Below, in pieces: positions 51,030 to 59,963 of a stretch of DNA of 64,000 bases. The notes beneath the pieces are model-generated. The model had not been told where the DNA came from, did not search any database, and saw nothing but the letters and a program-made list of their open reading frames with translations. The translations under genes were made by a program, and so were the position numbers. Source of the stretch: Amarobacillus sp046328225 (GTDB taxonomy: Bacteria > Chloroflexota > Dehalococcoidia > Tepidiformales > Tepidiformaceae); the NCBI GenBank assembly GCA_046328225.1, contig JAXLWZ010000003.1, positions 62,001 to 126,000 of the forward strand, in the 5' to 3' direction. The first letter of the stretch is position 1; the number at the start of each line of letters is the position of its first letter.

Positions 51030-51677
51030 GTGACGATGACGCTCGAGATCCCAGAGGTCGTGATCAATCGGTTGCCGGTGTATGCACGGGCGCTGGCTGC
51101 GCTCGCGATGGACGGGGAGACGGTGGTGAGCTCGCAGACGCTCGGGGAGCGGCTGGACGTGACGCCGGCGCAGATCCGGAAGGACCTTTCGTACTTCGGA
51201 CGGTTCGGGAAGCAGGGGCGCGGGTACAACGTGCTCGGGCTGCTGGCCAAGCTGCGCGAAATCCTGGGGCTGGACCGCAAGTGGCGGGTGGCGCTGGTGG
51301 GCGTCGGCCGGCTCGGGCAGGCGATCGCGGAGTATGGGGGTTTCGAGCCGCAGGGCTTCCAGATCGTGGCGGTGTTCGATAGCGACCCGGCGGCCGTGGG
51401 CACGACGGTGAACGAGGTGGTGGTGCGCGATTCGGACGAGCTGGACACGTTCCTGCGCCAGAACCCGGTCGATATCGGGGTGGTGGCGGTGCCGGCGCAC
51501 GCGGCGCAGCAGGTGGTGGACCGGCTGGTGAACGCGGGCATCCGGGCGATCCTGAATTACGCGCCGATGATGCCGCACGTGCCGCTGGACGTGGCGGTGC
51601 GGAACATCGACCCGGTGCTGGCGATGCAGAGCATGACCTTCTACATCAAGAAGCAGGATCTCACGGGCGCGAAGTAG
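51030..51677 (+). CDS. rex: Redox-sensing transcriptional repressor Rex
   Basis: A 215-residue NADH/NAD+ sensor. The N-terminal winged helix (about residues 1-80) reads VVSSQTLGERLDVTPAQIRKDLSYFGRFGKQGRGYNV, with the conserved QIRKDLSYFG recognition region. The Rossmann domain has VALVGVGRLGQAIAEYGGF and FDSDPAAVG. The swapped C-terminal helix carries MTFYIKKQDL. GTG 51030 or ATG 51036 may start it. In other bacteria Rex controls respiration and fermentation genes. Confidence 0.95.
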   Translation: MTMTLEIPEVVINRLPVYARALAALAMDGETVVSSQTLGERLDVTPAQIRKDLSYFGRFGKQGRGYNVLGLLAKLREILGLDRKWRVALVGVGRLGQAIAEYGGFEPQGFQIVAVFDSDPAAVGTTVNEVVVRDSDELDTFLRQNPVDIGVVAVPAHAAQQVVDRLVNAGIRAILNYAPMMPHVPLDVAVRNIDPVLAMQSMTFYIKKQDLTGAK

Positions 51678-51696
51678 TGCGCGTCGGGCTCGCGCG

Positions 51697-53214
51697 TCAG
51701 CGGCATTTGTCGGTGCGGACGCCGCTGCTGACGGCGACGGTGGGGCCTTTGCCGGCGACCCAGTTGTTCCAGGTGTCGAGGAATGTGAGCTGCTGGCCGT
51801 TCACGCCGACGGCGATGTTGTAGGCGGTTTCGTTCGCGTAGATCGTGTAGTGGTCCGGGCAGGAGGGGGCGAAAACGCCGGGCGCGACGGTGATGGCGGC
51901 GCGTTCCTCGCCGGCGGCGACCGTCGCGGGGAGGGCGGCCAGGAGGTCGTGGACGAGGGTGGCGAAGCCCTGGAGGGTGAGCGGCTTCCCGCCGGAGGTG
52001 AAGCCGGCGTCGATCATCTCGGAGGAGATGAGCTTGTCGGTGAGGCCCATGCGCACGAAGAACGGCGTGGTGAGGTGGTGCTGGAGGACGTGGTCCGCAT
52101 CGATGCACTCCCACTCGGTGCCGGGACGGTTGCGTGCGTGCCATTCGACGCAGCTCTGGTCGAGGAGGCGGTTGAGGCCGGCGGCATCGCGCGCGGCGCC
52201 CGCCTTGAGGAACGCTTCGCGGGAACAGGCGCCGCTGCCGGTGCAGCCCGGGGTCTTCTCCCAGCCCAGGAGGGCGTAGTCGGGCGGGGTGGCGGAATCG
52301 ATGAGCCCGCGCACGACGGGGTGATTCGGACCCGCACGCAGGTCGGCGGCGACGCGATCGAGGTTGTTGATGATGCCGAAGCCGCCGGCCGAGCCGCCGG
52401 CGAACACGACCTCACGCGCGTTATCGAGGTCGGGCATGGTGGTGTGGGTGCGGACGTAGGTGAGGGCCGCCGTGCCGGGAGCCTGCTTGAGGGTCGCGAG
52501 GGCGGCATCGAGGACGTAGGAGCCGGTCATGGCGATGGCGAACTCGACGGGTTTGCCGGTCGCGGGGTCGGTGGCGCTGAACTTGAGCGAGGCGCCGCGC
52601 CCGGCCCACAGGTCGCTCGAGCAGTAGCGCACGAAGACGTGGTTCCAGTTCGCGAAGGGGTTCTCGGCGCGGCGCGCGAAGATGCCATCGGCGGAGGCGG
52701 CGTTGCCGGCGAAGTCGGTGCTCATGTTGTCGGAGTTGAAGTTGGTGTCGACGCCGCACCAGCGATCGGCGCACTCCTGGGGGCTGGCGCAGCCTCCGCC
52801 GCCGGCGAGACCGATGACCCATTTGTCGCGGTTGGCTTCGCCTTCGTAGGGCCGGAAGAAGAGGACGGCGGGCGAGCCGTCGTTGCAGACGGCGTTGGGG
52901 AAGAGCTTCGTATCGATGTCGTGGCGCTGGAGCGCGGGGGTGGCCTGGCCGGCCTGGCCGGATGGGCCGCTGCGGGGGACGCGGCAGGAGAGCGCTTCCT
53001 CGATGGTTGGCTTGAGGACGACGGCGGTCGCGAGCGGCCCGGGGGATGTCGATGCCGCCGTCGTGGCGGCGCTGCCCGGGCTCAGCGCGGGTTCGGCGGT
53101 CGCGGCGGAGGCCGGCGATTGCGGCGTTGCCGTGGGGGCGTCATGGTTCGAGCCTCCACAGGCAGCGGCGAAGGCGAGGACCAGGGTCGCGGCCGCGATG
53201 GCGAGCGTTCGCAC
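51697..53214 (-). CDS. Pectinacetylesterase-family (Notum-like) lipoprotein
   Basis: A 505-residue exported lipoprotein. The signal ends in the lipobox AAAC (Cys19). A Thr/Ser/Ala/Pro linker (about 20-65) is followed by an alpha/beta hydrolase of the PAE family: KWVIGLAGGGGCASPQECADRW, the YCSSDLWAG motif, and the nucleophile Ser in VFAGGSAGGFG. The Asp and His of the triad should lie toward the C-terminus. It may remove acetyl groups from polysaccharide. GTG start at 53214. Confidence 0.85.
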   Translation of the reverse strand: MRTLAIAAATLVLAFAAACGGSNHDAPTATPQSPASAATAEPALSPGSAATTAASTSPGPLATAVVLKPTIEEALSCRVPRSGPSGQAGQATPALQRHDIDTKLFPNAVCNDGSPAVLFFRPYEGEANRDKWVIGLAGGGGCASPQECADRWCGVDTNFNSDNMSTDFAGNAASADGIFARRAENPFANWNHVFVRYCSSDLWAGRGASLKFSATDPATGKPVEFAIAMTGSYVLDAALATLKQAPGTAALTYVRTHTTMPDLDNAREVVFAGGSAGGFGIINNLDRVAADLRAGPNHPVVRGLIDSATPPDYALLGWEKTPGCTGSGACSREAFLKAGAARDAAGLNRLLDQSCVEWHARNRPGTEWECIDADHVLQHHLTTPFFVRMGLTDKLISSEMIDAGFTSGGKPLTLQGFATLVHDLLAALPATVAAGEERAAITVAPGVFAPSCPDHYTIYANETAYNIAVGVNGQQLTFLDTWNNWVAGKGPTVAVSSGVRTDKCR

Positions 53215-53291
53215 GCGGGCATCCTAGCGGAAGCGGGCGTGCGACATAGCGGTCCGGTGTGAATTTGCCGACATGCCGGGCGAGGGTCCGG

Positions 53292-53768
53292 TTACGCGGC
53301 GCGGGTGAACGTCAGCCGCATGAATTCGACCCAGCCGTCCGGCGTTTCGACCCTGGAGCGCATGACGTAGGAGGCCGGGCCGCTGATGTCGATGATGTCC
53401 TGGTAGTGCTGGGTGCCGGGGGTGCCATCCATGCTGGGCCCATCGGCGTTGAGCACGAGGGAGTTGGCGCCGGCATCGAGGTCGCCTTCGTAGAGCCAGA
53501 TGTGGGTGCTCATGGATGAGAGGAAGGTGCCCACGAAGCGGCCCTTCTCCGAGTCGAAGGCGAGGGAGATGACGCTCTCGTCGTTGGCGCCTCCGGGGGG
53601 TTCGGCCATCGTACCCATGACCCAGACGCCGAGTGGCCGGAACGACTGGGTGCCGGAGGTGCGGGCTTCGTTGTTGTCGTCGGGGGGCATGTGGAACGCG
53701 CCTTCGAAGGTCCATTCGCCAAGGAGCTGCTGGAGCCAGCGGTGCTCGGCCGTCGATTCGGGGTTCAT
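53292..53768 (-). CDS. DUF1579 domain protein
   Basis: A 158-residue lipocalin-like beta-barrel protein with the family opening HRWLQQLLGEWTFEG, then GTQSFRPLGVWVMGTM, SLAFDSEKGRFVGTFLSSM and the closing WVEFMRLTFTR. Such proteins have no known catalytic role. The ATG at 53768 begins just before the conserved tryptophan strand. Confidence 0.82.
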   Translation of the reverse strand: MNPESTAEHRWLQQLLGEWTFEGAFHMPPDDNNEARTSGTQSFRPLGVWVMGTMAEPPGGANDESVISLAFDSEKGRFVGTFLSSMSTHIWLYEGDLDAGANSLVLNADGPSMDGTPGTQHYQDIIDISGPASYVMRSRVETPDGWVEFMRLTFTRAA

Positions 53769-53855
53769 GGGGGACTCCCGCGAAAAGAGATAGCTCGAGC
53801 GTACGCGATCGCGCGCGGCCTCCCCAAGGGGTGAGGGCGGGTGCCGTCGGGAGGG

Positions 53856-54917
53856 TTAGCGCTCGGGGGTGGGGAAGAGGCCGATGAGGTTCTCTTCTTC
53901 GGTGGGGAGGCTGCGCTTGATGACGTCGAGGTGGTCGAGGGCGATGCCGGCGCCGATGGCGACGCATTCGAGGGGGTTATCGGCGACGTAGCAGGGGACG
54001 CCGGTTTCCTGGGTGAGGAGCTCGTCCATGTGGCGGAGGAGGGCGCCGCCGCCGGTGAGCATGATGCCGCGGTCGATGACGTCGGCGGCGAGCTCGGGCG
54101 GGGTCTTTTCGAGCACGGCGCGGACGGTCTGGACGATGGTGCCGAGGCAATCCTGGATGGACTGGGAGACTTCGACGCTATTGAGGGTGATGGTCTTGGG
54201 CAGGCCGCTGAGCTGGTCGCGGCCGCGGACCTGGGTGCTGAGGCCCTCATCGATGGGGAGGGCGCTGCCGATGGCCATCTTGATCTCCTCGGCGGTCTTT
54301 TCGCCGATGACGAGATTGTGGCGGCGGCGGACGTAGGCCATGACGGCTTCATCGATGCGGTCGCCGGCCATGCGCACGGATTCGCTGACGACGATGCCGT
54401 AGAGGGAGATGACGGCGGCCTCGGTGCGGCCGCCGCCGATGTTGACGACCATGTTGCCGCGGGCGCTGCCGATGGGGATCTGGGCGCCGATGGCGGCGGC
54501 GAGCGGTTCGGGGACGAGGTGCGCGGGCTTGCGGGCGCCGGCCTGCTCGGAGGCATCGCGGACGGCGCGCTGCTCGACGCTGGTGACGCCGGCGGGGACG
54601 GTGACCATGACCTCGGGGCGGATGATGTTGAAACGCCCTGCGATGAGGCCGATGAAATAGCGGAGCATGGCCTCGGTGGTGAGGTAGTCGGCGATGACGC
54701 CATCGCGCATGGGGCGGATGACGCTGATGGAACCGGGGGTGCGGCCTTGCATCGCGCGGGCTTCGTTCCCGACGGCGACGATGGCGTTGTCGCGGTTGTG
54801 GCGGGCGACGACGGAGGGCTCGTTGACGACGATGCCCTGGCCCTTCACGTAGACGAGGATGTTGGCGGTGCCGAGGTCGATGCCCGCCTTTTTCGGGGTC
54901 ATGAATTCGAATGCCAT
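53856..54917 (-). CDS. mreB: Rod-shape determining protein MreB
   Basis: A 353-residue bacterial actin that positions wall synthesis along the cell side. Actin-fold motifs are visible: phosphate 1 GIDLGTANILVY, phosphate 2 NIGGGRTEAAVIS, and the adenosine motif ITLTGGGALLRH-like (IMLTGGGALLRHMDEL). mreC and mreD are not adjacent. It overlaps the murA stop by one base, linking wall precursor synthesis with shape control. Length is slightly above the typical 345. Confidence 0.96.
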   Translation of the reverse strand: MAFEFMTPKKAGIDLGTANILVYVKGQGIVVNEPSVVARHNRDNAIVAVGNEARAMQGRTPGSISVIRPMRDGVIADYLTTEAMLRYFIGLIAGRFNIIRPEVMVTVPAGVTSVEQRAVRDASEQAGARKPAHLVPEPLAAAIGAQIPIGSARGNMVVNIGGGRTEAAVISLYGIVVSESVRMAGDRIDEAVMAYVRRRHNLVIGEKTAEEIKMAIGSALPIDEGLSTQVRGRDQLSGLPKTITLNSVEVSQSIQDCLGTIVQTVRAVLEKTPPELAADVIDRGIMLTGGGALLRHMDELLTQETGVPCYVADNPLECVAIGAGIALDHLDVIKRSLPTEEENLIGLFPTPER

Positions 54918-56197
54918 TATTGGCGCTCGATCGCGACGCCGAGGCCGCGCAGCTTGTCCGCGAGCTTTTCGTAGCCGCGGTCGAGGTGGGATACGTCGTC
55001 GATGGTGGTTTCTCCGTGGGCGACGAGGGCGGCGAGGAGGACAGCGGCGCCGGCGCGGACATCGAGGGCGCGGACGTGGGCGCCATTGAGCTGGGCCTTG
55101 CCGACGACGATGGCGGAGGAGCCGGTGCTGACGATCTCGGCGCCCATCTTGCGGAGTTCGCCGACGTAGAGCATGCGGTTATCGAAGACGCGTTCGTGGA
55201 TGATGGAAACACCGTGGGCCTGGGTGAGCATGGCGGCGAGAGGAGCGTGCAAGTCCGTGGCGAGGCCTGGATAGGGGAGGGCCTGGAAGTTGACGCCGCG
55301 CAGGTGGCCATCGCTGGCGATGCGGGCGCAGGCGGGGCCTTCGATGGTGACGGTGGCGCCGGCGTCGCGGAGCTTGGCCCAGAGGGCGTCCATGACCTCG
55401 ACGGGGGCGCCGTGGAGGCGAACTTCGCCGGCGGTCATGGCGGCGGCGACGGCGAAGGTCCCGGCTTCGATGCGGTCGGGCATGATATCGATGGTGGCGC
55501 CGTGGAGGCGCTCGACACCATCGACTTCGAGCATCTGGGTGCCGATGCCTTCGATGTGGCCGCCCATCTGATTGAGCATGTGGCAGAGGTGCTGGACTTC
55601 GGGCTCGGTGGCGGCGTTGACGATAGTGCTGTGCCCGCGGGCGAGGGCGGCGGCCATGACGACGTTCTGGGTGCCCGAGACGGACGGGTAGTCCATGAAG
55701 AGGCGGGCGCCGCGGAGGCCGCCCTCGGGGGCTTCGACGACGTAGCGTTCGCCTTCACGGCGGATGCTGGCGCCCATGTAATGGAAGCCGCCGAGGTGGA
55801 CATCGAGCGGGCGCTGGCCGATGACGTCGCCGCCGGGGGGCACGGAGGAAGCGCGGCCGAGGCGGGCGAGCAGGGGGCCCATGACCTGGAAAGACGCGCG
55901 GTTTTCGGTGATGAGCTCGCTGGGCGTTTCGACCTTGCCGACGGTGCCGCCGACGAGGCGGAGGGTGTTCGGCGCGGTCCATTCGACGCCGGCGCCGAGG
56001 TTCGTCAGGAGCTGGGCGAGGGAGCGGGCGTCGCTGATCTCGGGGACGTTGTTAAGGATGACCTCGTCCTCGGTGAGGAGGGAGGCGCACATGGCGGCGA
56101 GGGCGTGGTTCTTGGCGCCGGAGATGGGCACGTCGCCGCGCAGGACAGCACCGCCCTGGACGATGTACCGCGGGCCCCGGTGAAGCGTCGAATTCAT
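54917..56197 (-). CDS. murA: UDP-N-acetylglucosamine 1-carboxyvinyltransferase, Asp-type
   Basis: A 426-residue enzyme that adds enolpyruvate to UDP-GlcNAc in the first committed step of peptidoglycan synthesis. It shows GAKNHALAAM (the conserved Lys-Asn), RASFQVMGPLLARLG, GTQNVVMAAALARG and the C-terminal GAAVLLAALVAHGET. The active-site loop reads PPGGDVIGQRPLD, with Asp124 where most MurAs have Cys. This substitution is known to abolish fosfomycin binding in mycobacterial and chlamydial enzymes. ATG 56197 is preferred; TTG 56209 is in frame. Confidence 0.95.
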   Translation of the reverse strand: MNSTLHRGPRYIVQGGAVLRGDVPISGAKNHALAAMCASLLTEDEVILNNVPEISDARSLAQLLTNLGAGVEWTAPNTLRLVGGTVGKVETPSELITENRASFQVMGPLLARLGRASSVPPGGDVIGQRPLDVHLGGFHYMGASIRREGERYVVEAPEGGLRGARLFMDYPSVSGTQNVVMAAALARGHSTIVNAATEPEVQHLCHMLNQMGGHIEGIGTQMLEVDGVERLHGATIDIMPDRIEAGTFAVAAAMTAGEVRLHGAPVEVMDALWAKLRDAGATVTIEGPACARIASDGHLRGVNFQALPYPGLATDLHAPLAAMLTQAHGVSIIHERVFDNRMLYVGELRKMGAEIVSTGSSAIVVGKAQLNGAHVRALDVRAGAAVLLAALVAHGETTIDDVSHLDRGYEKLADKLRGLGVAIERQ

Positions 56198-56293
56198 GCG
56201 CTCCGTCAAGGATAGGGGGTGGGGGGTGAGCGTTCCACCGTGAAACCTCCGTCAATACCGGGCTTTCGGCTGGCGGGATGGGCACCGGGGTGT

Positions 56294-56333
56294 TTGGAAC
56301 AAAGAACGAGCCCGCCGGTGAGGGCGGGCTCGT
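56294..56333 (-). terminator. Terminator of the ATP synthase operon
   Basis: ACGAGCCCGCC (56306-56316) pairs with GGCGGGCTCGT (56323-56333). Read on the minus strand it is followed by TCTTTGTT. It lies 23 bases after the atpC stop. Confidence 0.85.
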
Positions 56334-56355
56334 GATGGTGCGCGGTGGGCGCGAA

Positions 56356-56799
56356 CTACATGCGGGGACGGCCGTCGGTGCGGCGGCGACGGCGGTCGGC
56401 GACGCGGAGGCGGAGCAGCGAACGCTGCAGCGCCGCCGAGGCCCGGGCCATATCGACGTCCCGGACGGCCTGTTCGCGGCCGCGGCGAAGGCGTTCCTCG
56501 GCGCGGGCGCGGGCGGCTTCGGCGCGGGCGATATCGATCTCCTCGGCGGGCTCGGCGGCATCGGCAAGGATGGTCACGCGGTCGTTGCGGACCTCCATGA
56601 AGCCGCCGGTCACGGCGAAGGGTTCTTCTTCGGTGCCGCGGCGGAAGAGGAGCTCGCCCGGCTGGAGGGTGGTCATGAGCGCGGCGTGCTTGGGCAGGAT
56701 GGCCAGCTGGCCTTCGCTGCCGGGCGCGACGAGCACATCCACGCCCCGTTCGGTGCGAACGATGCGTTCCGCGGTGACGATTTCGACCGTCAGCGGCAT
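56356..56799 (-). CDS. atpC: ATP synthase F1 subunit epsilon
   Basis: A 147-residue subunit coupling the rotor to F1. The N-terminal beta sandwich (about residues 1-85) has LTVEIVTAERIV, GSEGQLAILPKHAALMTTLQPG and FAVTGGFMEVRNDRVTILAD. The C-terminal helices (ARAEAARARAEERLRR) regulate hydrolysis. An Arg-rich end (RRRRRTDGRPRM) is slightly longer than usual. Last gene of the operon, six bases after atpD. Confidence 0.93.
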   Translation of the reverse strand: MPLTVEIVTAERIVRTERGVDVLVAPGSEGQLAILPKHAALMTTLQPGELLFRRGTEEEPFAVTGGFMEVRNDRVTILADAAEPAEEIDIARAEAARARAEERLRRGREQAVRDVDMARASAALQRSLLRLRVADRRRRRTDGRPRM

Positions 56800-56804
56800 G
56801 GTGG

Positions 56805-58220
56805 TTAGCCTCCGGCCAGGGTGCGGCCCTTTTCGACGGCGGTGTCGATGTTGCCGACCATGTAGAAGGCCTGCTCGGGCAGACCGTCGTGCTTGCCTTC
56901 GAGGATCTCCTGGAAGCCGCGGATGGTGTCGCGGATGGGGACGTACTGGCCGGGGGTACCGGTGAACTGTTCGGCGACGAACATCGGCTGGGTGAGGAAG
57001 CGCTGGATCTTGCGGGCGCGGGCGACGGTGAGCTTGTCGTCGTCGCTCAGTTCATCGATGCCGAGGATGGCGATGATGTCCTGGAGGTCCTTGTAGCGCT
57101 GGAGCACGCCCTGGACGCCGCGGGCGATGTCGTAGTGTTCCTGGCCGACGATGCGGGGTTCGAGCGCGCGGGAGAAGGAGGAGAGCGGGTCCATGGCGGG
57201 GAAGAGGGCCTGCTCGGCGAGGGAGCGCTCGAGGGCGACGACGGCGTCGAGGTGGCCGAAGGTGGTGGCCACGCCGGGGTCGGTGTAGTCGTCGGCGGGC
57301 ACATAGATGGCCTGGAACGACGTGATCGAGCCCTTCTTGGTGGAGGTGATGCGCTCCTCGAGGTCGCCCATTTCGGTGGCGAGGGTCGGCTGGTAGCCCA
57401 CGGCGGAGGGCATGCGGCCGAGGAGGGCGGACACTTCCATACCGGCGAGGGTGTAGCGATAGATGTTGTCGACGAAGAAGAGGACGTCGCGGCCTTCTTC
57501 GTCGCGGAAGTATTCGGCCATGGTGAGGCCGGTGAGGGCGACGCGGAGGCGGACGCCGGGGGGCTCGTTCATCTGGCCGAAAACCATGGCCATCTTGGGG
57601 AGCACGCCGGATTCTTTCATTTCGTGCCAGAGGTCGTTGCCTTCGCGGGAGCGTTCGCCCACGCCGGCGAACACGGAGAAGCCACCGTGCTGGCGGGCGA
57701 TGTTGGAGATGAGCTCCTGGATGACGACGGTCTTGCCGACGCCGGCGCCACCATAGAGGCCGACCTTACCGCCGCGGACGAGGGGGGCGATGAGGTCGAC
57801 GACCTTGATGCCGGTTTCAAGGACGGAGGGGGTGGTCTCCTGGTCCTCAAAGGGGGGCGGGGTGCGATGGATGCCCCAGCGGGGGCCGCCTTCGGGGGCA
57901 GGCAGGTTATCGATGGGGGCGCCGAGCACGTTGAACATGCGGCCGAGGGAGTTTTCGCCCACGGGCACGGCGATGGCGGCGCCGGTATCGATGGCGCGAG
58001 CCTGGCGGCGAAGGCCATCGGTGGAGTCCATGGCGAGGCAGCGGACCCAGTTATTGCCCAGGTGCTGCTGGACCTCGGTGACGAGCACGGAGCCATCCTC
58101 GCGGATGATGTTCACGGCGTTGTTGATGGCCGGAAGGTGCTCGGGGGGGAACTCGACGTCGATCACCGTACCGATGATCTGGATGACGCGGCCCTCGGTG
58201 GATGGAGCTGCCATAACCAT
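56805..58220 (-). CDS. atpD: ATP synthase F1 subunit beta
   Basis: A 471-residue catalytic subunit. Walker A is GGAGVGKTVV, the catalytic Glu lies in GVGERSREGNDL, Walker B is VLFFVDNIYRYT, and the DELSDDD loop replaces the classic DELSEED. FVDNIYRYTLAGMEVSALL differs slightly from the usual FxxFTQAGSE. It makes ATP with alpha at the F1 interfaces. A HAD gene sits between it and atpG, which is unusual. The start may be ATG 58220 or the next ATG six bases on. Confidence 0.97.
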   Translation of the reverse strand: MVMAAPSTEGRVIQIIGTVIDVEFPPEHLPAINNAVNIIREDGSVLVTEVQQHLGNNWVRCLAMDSTDGLRRQARAIDTGAAIAVPVGENSLGRMFNVLGAPIDNLPAPEGGPRWGIHRTPPPFEDQETTPSVLETGIKVVDLIAPLVRGGKVGLYGGAGVGKTVVIQELISNIARQHGGFSVFAGVGERSREGNDLWHEMKESGVLPKMAMVFGQMNEPPGVRLRVALTGLTMAEYFRDEEGRDVLFFVDNIYRYTLAGMEVSALLGRMPSAVGYQPTLATEMGDLEERITSTKKGSITSFQAIYVPADDYTDPGVATTFGHLDAVVALERSLAEQALFPAMDPLSSFSRALEPRIVGQEHYDIARGVQGVLQRYKDLQDIIAILGIDELSDDDKLTVARARKIQRFLTQPMFVAEQFTGTPGQYVPIRDTIRGFQEILEGKHDGLPEQAFYMVGNIDTAVEKGRTLAGG

Positions 58221-58330
58221 GGATTCGACCTCCAGGGAGTCCTGTTACTGGTGTGCCCCGGCGGCATTGCTGACGCCGGCCATAACCGGGGCCTGCCCCG
58301 GGCTGGTTCCGATGGATGGGAGGTTGGCGC

Positions 58331-58984
58331 TCACGCGGCCACCTCAAGGATATCGTCCAATGCGATGTCGCTGAGCGATTCGAACTCGCGATCGGGTTCG
58401 CCCAGGTCAAGGCCGCGGGTGTATTCGGTGCGGACGGCCCAGCAGCGCATGCCGGCGGCGCGCGCGGAGGCGATGCCGGCGGGGGCGTCCTCGATGGCCA
58501 GGCAGGCCGACGGGGGGAGCTTCAGGCGCTTCGCCGCGAGCAGGTAGATCTCGGGGTCGGGCTTGCCGTTGGCGACGTCACTGCCGGTGACGAGCTCATC
58601 GAAGACGTTCGCGAGGCCGATGCGAGCGAGGCAGGCATCGACCCAGGGCCGCACGGATGAGGATGCGAGGGCGATGGGGACGCGGCGGCGCTGGAGGCCG
58701 AGCACGAGGGAGGTGGCGCCGGGGAGGGCCTCGGCGCGGTCGCGGTACTGTTCGAGGATGAGCTGGTGGTAGATGGGCGAGTAGTAATCGCGGGTGCGGG
58801 CGAGGCCGAAGTCGCGGACCATTTCGGTCCAGCCCGCTTTGGTGCCCATGTAGGGCTTGTACTCGTCGAGGGTGATGGCGCGGCCTTCGGTGGCGAGGAG
58901 CTGGTTGACGGCGGCGAAATGCAGCGGCTCGCCGTCCACGAGGACGCCGTCCATATCGAAGATGACCGCTGCGATCCGTTCCAG
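58331..58984 (-). CDS. HAD-superfamily phosphatase/phosphomutase within the ATP synthase operon
   Basis: A roughly 217-residue class I HAD enzyme of the beta-phosphoglucomutase/phosphatase type. Motif I is VIFDMDGVLVDGEPLH, motif II the Ser run in IALASSSVRPW, motif III the Lys in GKPDPEIYLLAA, and motif IV IEDAPAGI. The first ATG (58954) would start after the first catalytic Asp. No ATG, GTG or TTG lies between it and the atpG stop. CTG at 58984 has AGGGGG six bases upstream and gives a normal N-terminus, so a CTG start is proposed. The physiological substrate is unknown. Confidence 0.85.
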   Translation of the reverse strand: MERIAAVIFDMDGVLVDGEPLHFAAVNQLLATEGRAITLDEYKPYMGTKAGWTEMVRDFGLARTRDYYSPIYHQLILEQYRDRAEALPGATSLVLGLQRRRVPIALASSSVRPWVDACLARIGLANVFDELVTGSDVANGKPDPEIYLLAAKRLKLPPSACLAIEDAPAGIASARAAGMRCWAVRTEYTRGLDLGEPDREFESLSDIALDDILEVAA

Positions 58985-58985
58985 C

Positions 58986-59867
58986 CTATGCCCCCTTGAG
59001 CGCCTCGACGCCGCCGACGATATCGAGCAGTTCCTTGGTGATCTGCTCCTGGCGCGCCTTGTTGTAGGTGAGGGTGAGTTCGCGGGTGAGCTCGTTCGCG
59101 TTGTCGGTCGCGTTCTTCATGGCGACCATCTGGGCGGACTGGAAGCTCGCGGCGTTCTGGAGGATGGCCTCGTAGATCTGCATCTCGATGTAACGGGGAA
59201 GGATGCGGGCGAGGACATCGTCCGGGGAGGGTTCGAAGATGTACTCCTCGGCGAGGTTGGCGGCGGTGGCGCCTTCTTCGGCCGCGGGGGGCTCGATGGG
59301 AAGCAGCTGCCGCACGACGGGGCGCTGGACGGCGGTGGAGACGAAGAGCGGGAAGCTCACGTAGACGCGGTCCACCACGCCGTTGAGGTAGTCATCGATG
59401 ATGATGCGGGCGATGCCGAGGGTATCGGACTGGGTGGGGTAGTCGCCGAGCTCGGTGAATTCGGCGGTGAGGTGCTGGTGGGCGCGGACGAAGAAGTCGC
59501 GGCCTTTCTTGCCGACGGCGACGACGGAGACCGGTTCGTGCTGCATGGCGACGAAGCTGCCGGCGGAGCGATTGAGGTTGGCATTGAGGCCGCCGCAGAG
59601 GCCGCGATCGGGGGTGATGTGGAGGATCGCGATGTTCTTGACGGGGCGGTTGGCAAGCAGGGGATGCGCGGCGCCTTCGCCATCGCCGCCTTTGCTGGCG
59701 AGGCCGGCGAGCACGATGCGGAGCTTCTCGGCGTAGGGCTGCGCCTGGGTGGCGCGGTCCTGGGCGCGGCGCATCTTGGATGCGGCCACGAGCTGCAACG
59801 CGTTCGTGATCTTGGCGGTGTTCTTGACGCTCCCGATGCGTCGTTTGAGCTGGCGGATCGTCGGCAT
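58986..59867 (-). CDS. atpG: ATP synthase F1 subunit gamma
   Basis: A 293-residue central stalk subunit. The N-terminal coil (IRQLKRRIGSVKNTAKITNALQLVAASKMRRAQ) and the C-terminal coil (MVAMKNATDNANELTRELTLTYNKARQEQITKELLDIVGGVEAL) are typical and form the rotating shaft. The middle has ITPDRGLCGGLNANLNR. The stop TAG is one base before the proposed CTG start of the HAD gene, so they are probably translationally linked. Confidence 0.96.
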   Translation of the reverse strand: MPTIRQLKRRIGSVKNTAKITNALQLVAASKMRRAQDRATQAQPYAEKLRIVLAGLASKGGDGEGAAHPLLANRPVKNIAILHITPDRGLCGGLNANLNRSAGSFVAMQHEPVSVVAVGKKGRDFFVRAHQHLTAEFTELGDYPTQSDTLGIARIIIDDYLNGVVDRVYVSFPLFVSTAVQRPVVRQLLPIEPPAAEEGATAANLAEEYIFEPSPDDVLARILPRYIEMQIYEAILQNAASFQSAQMVAMKNATDNANELTRELTLTYNKARQEQITKELLDIVGGVEALKGA

Positions 59868-59896
59868 GTGGCGTTATCCCGTCCGGGGGTGGTGGA

Positions 59897-59940
59897 GCCG
59901 GGCGGGGCCGCCCGGCGCGCGGGGGCGGGTGAGCGCCCCC
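59897..59940 (-). promoter_or_regulatory. Two stem-loops between atpA and atpG
   Basis: GCCGGGCGG/CCGCCCGGC (59897-59916) and GGGGGCG/CGCCCCC (59921-59940) form two perfect hairpins in the 96-base gap. They could adjust mRNA stability or the alpha-to-gamma ratio (the F1 stoichiometry is 3:1). Confidence 0.5.
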
Positions 59941-59963
59941 AGCCGTCAGCGGGTTGCCGGCCC

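Noticed and set aside
53046..53249. Short plus-strand frames opposite the pectinacetylesterase signal region
   Set aside because: Arg/Ser/Gly-rich shadows with no ribosome site.
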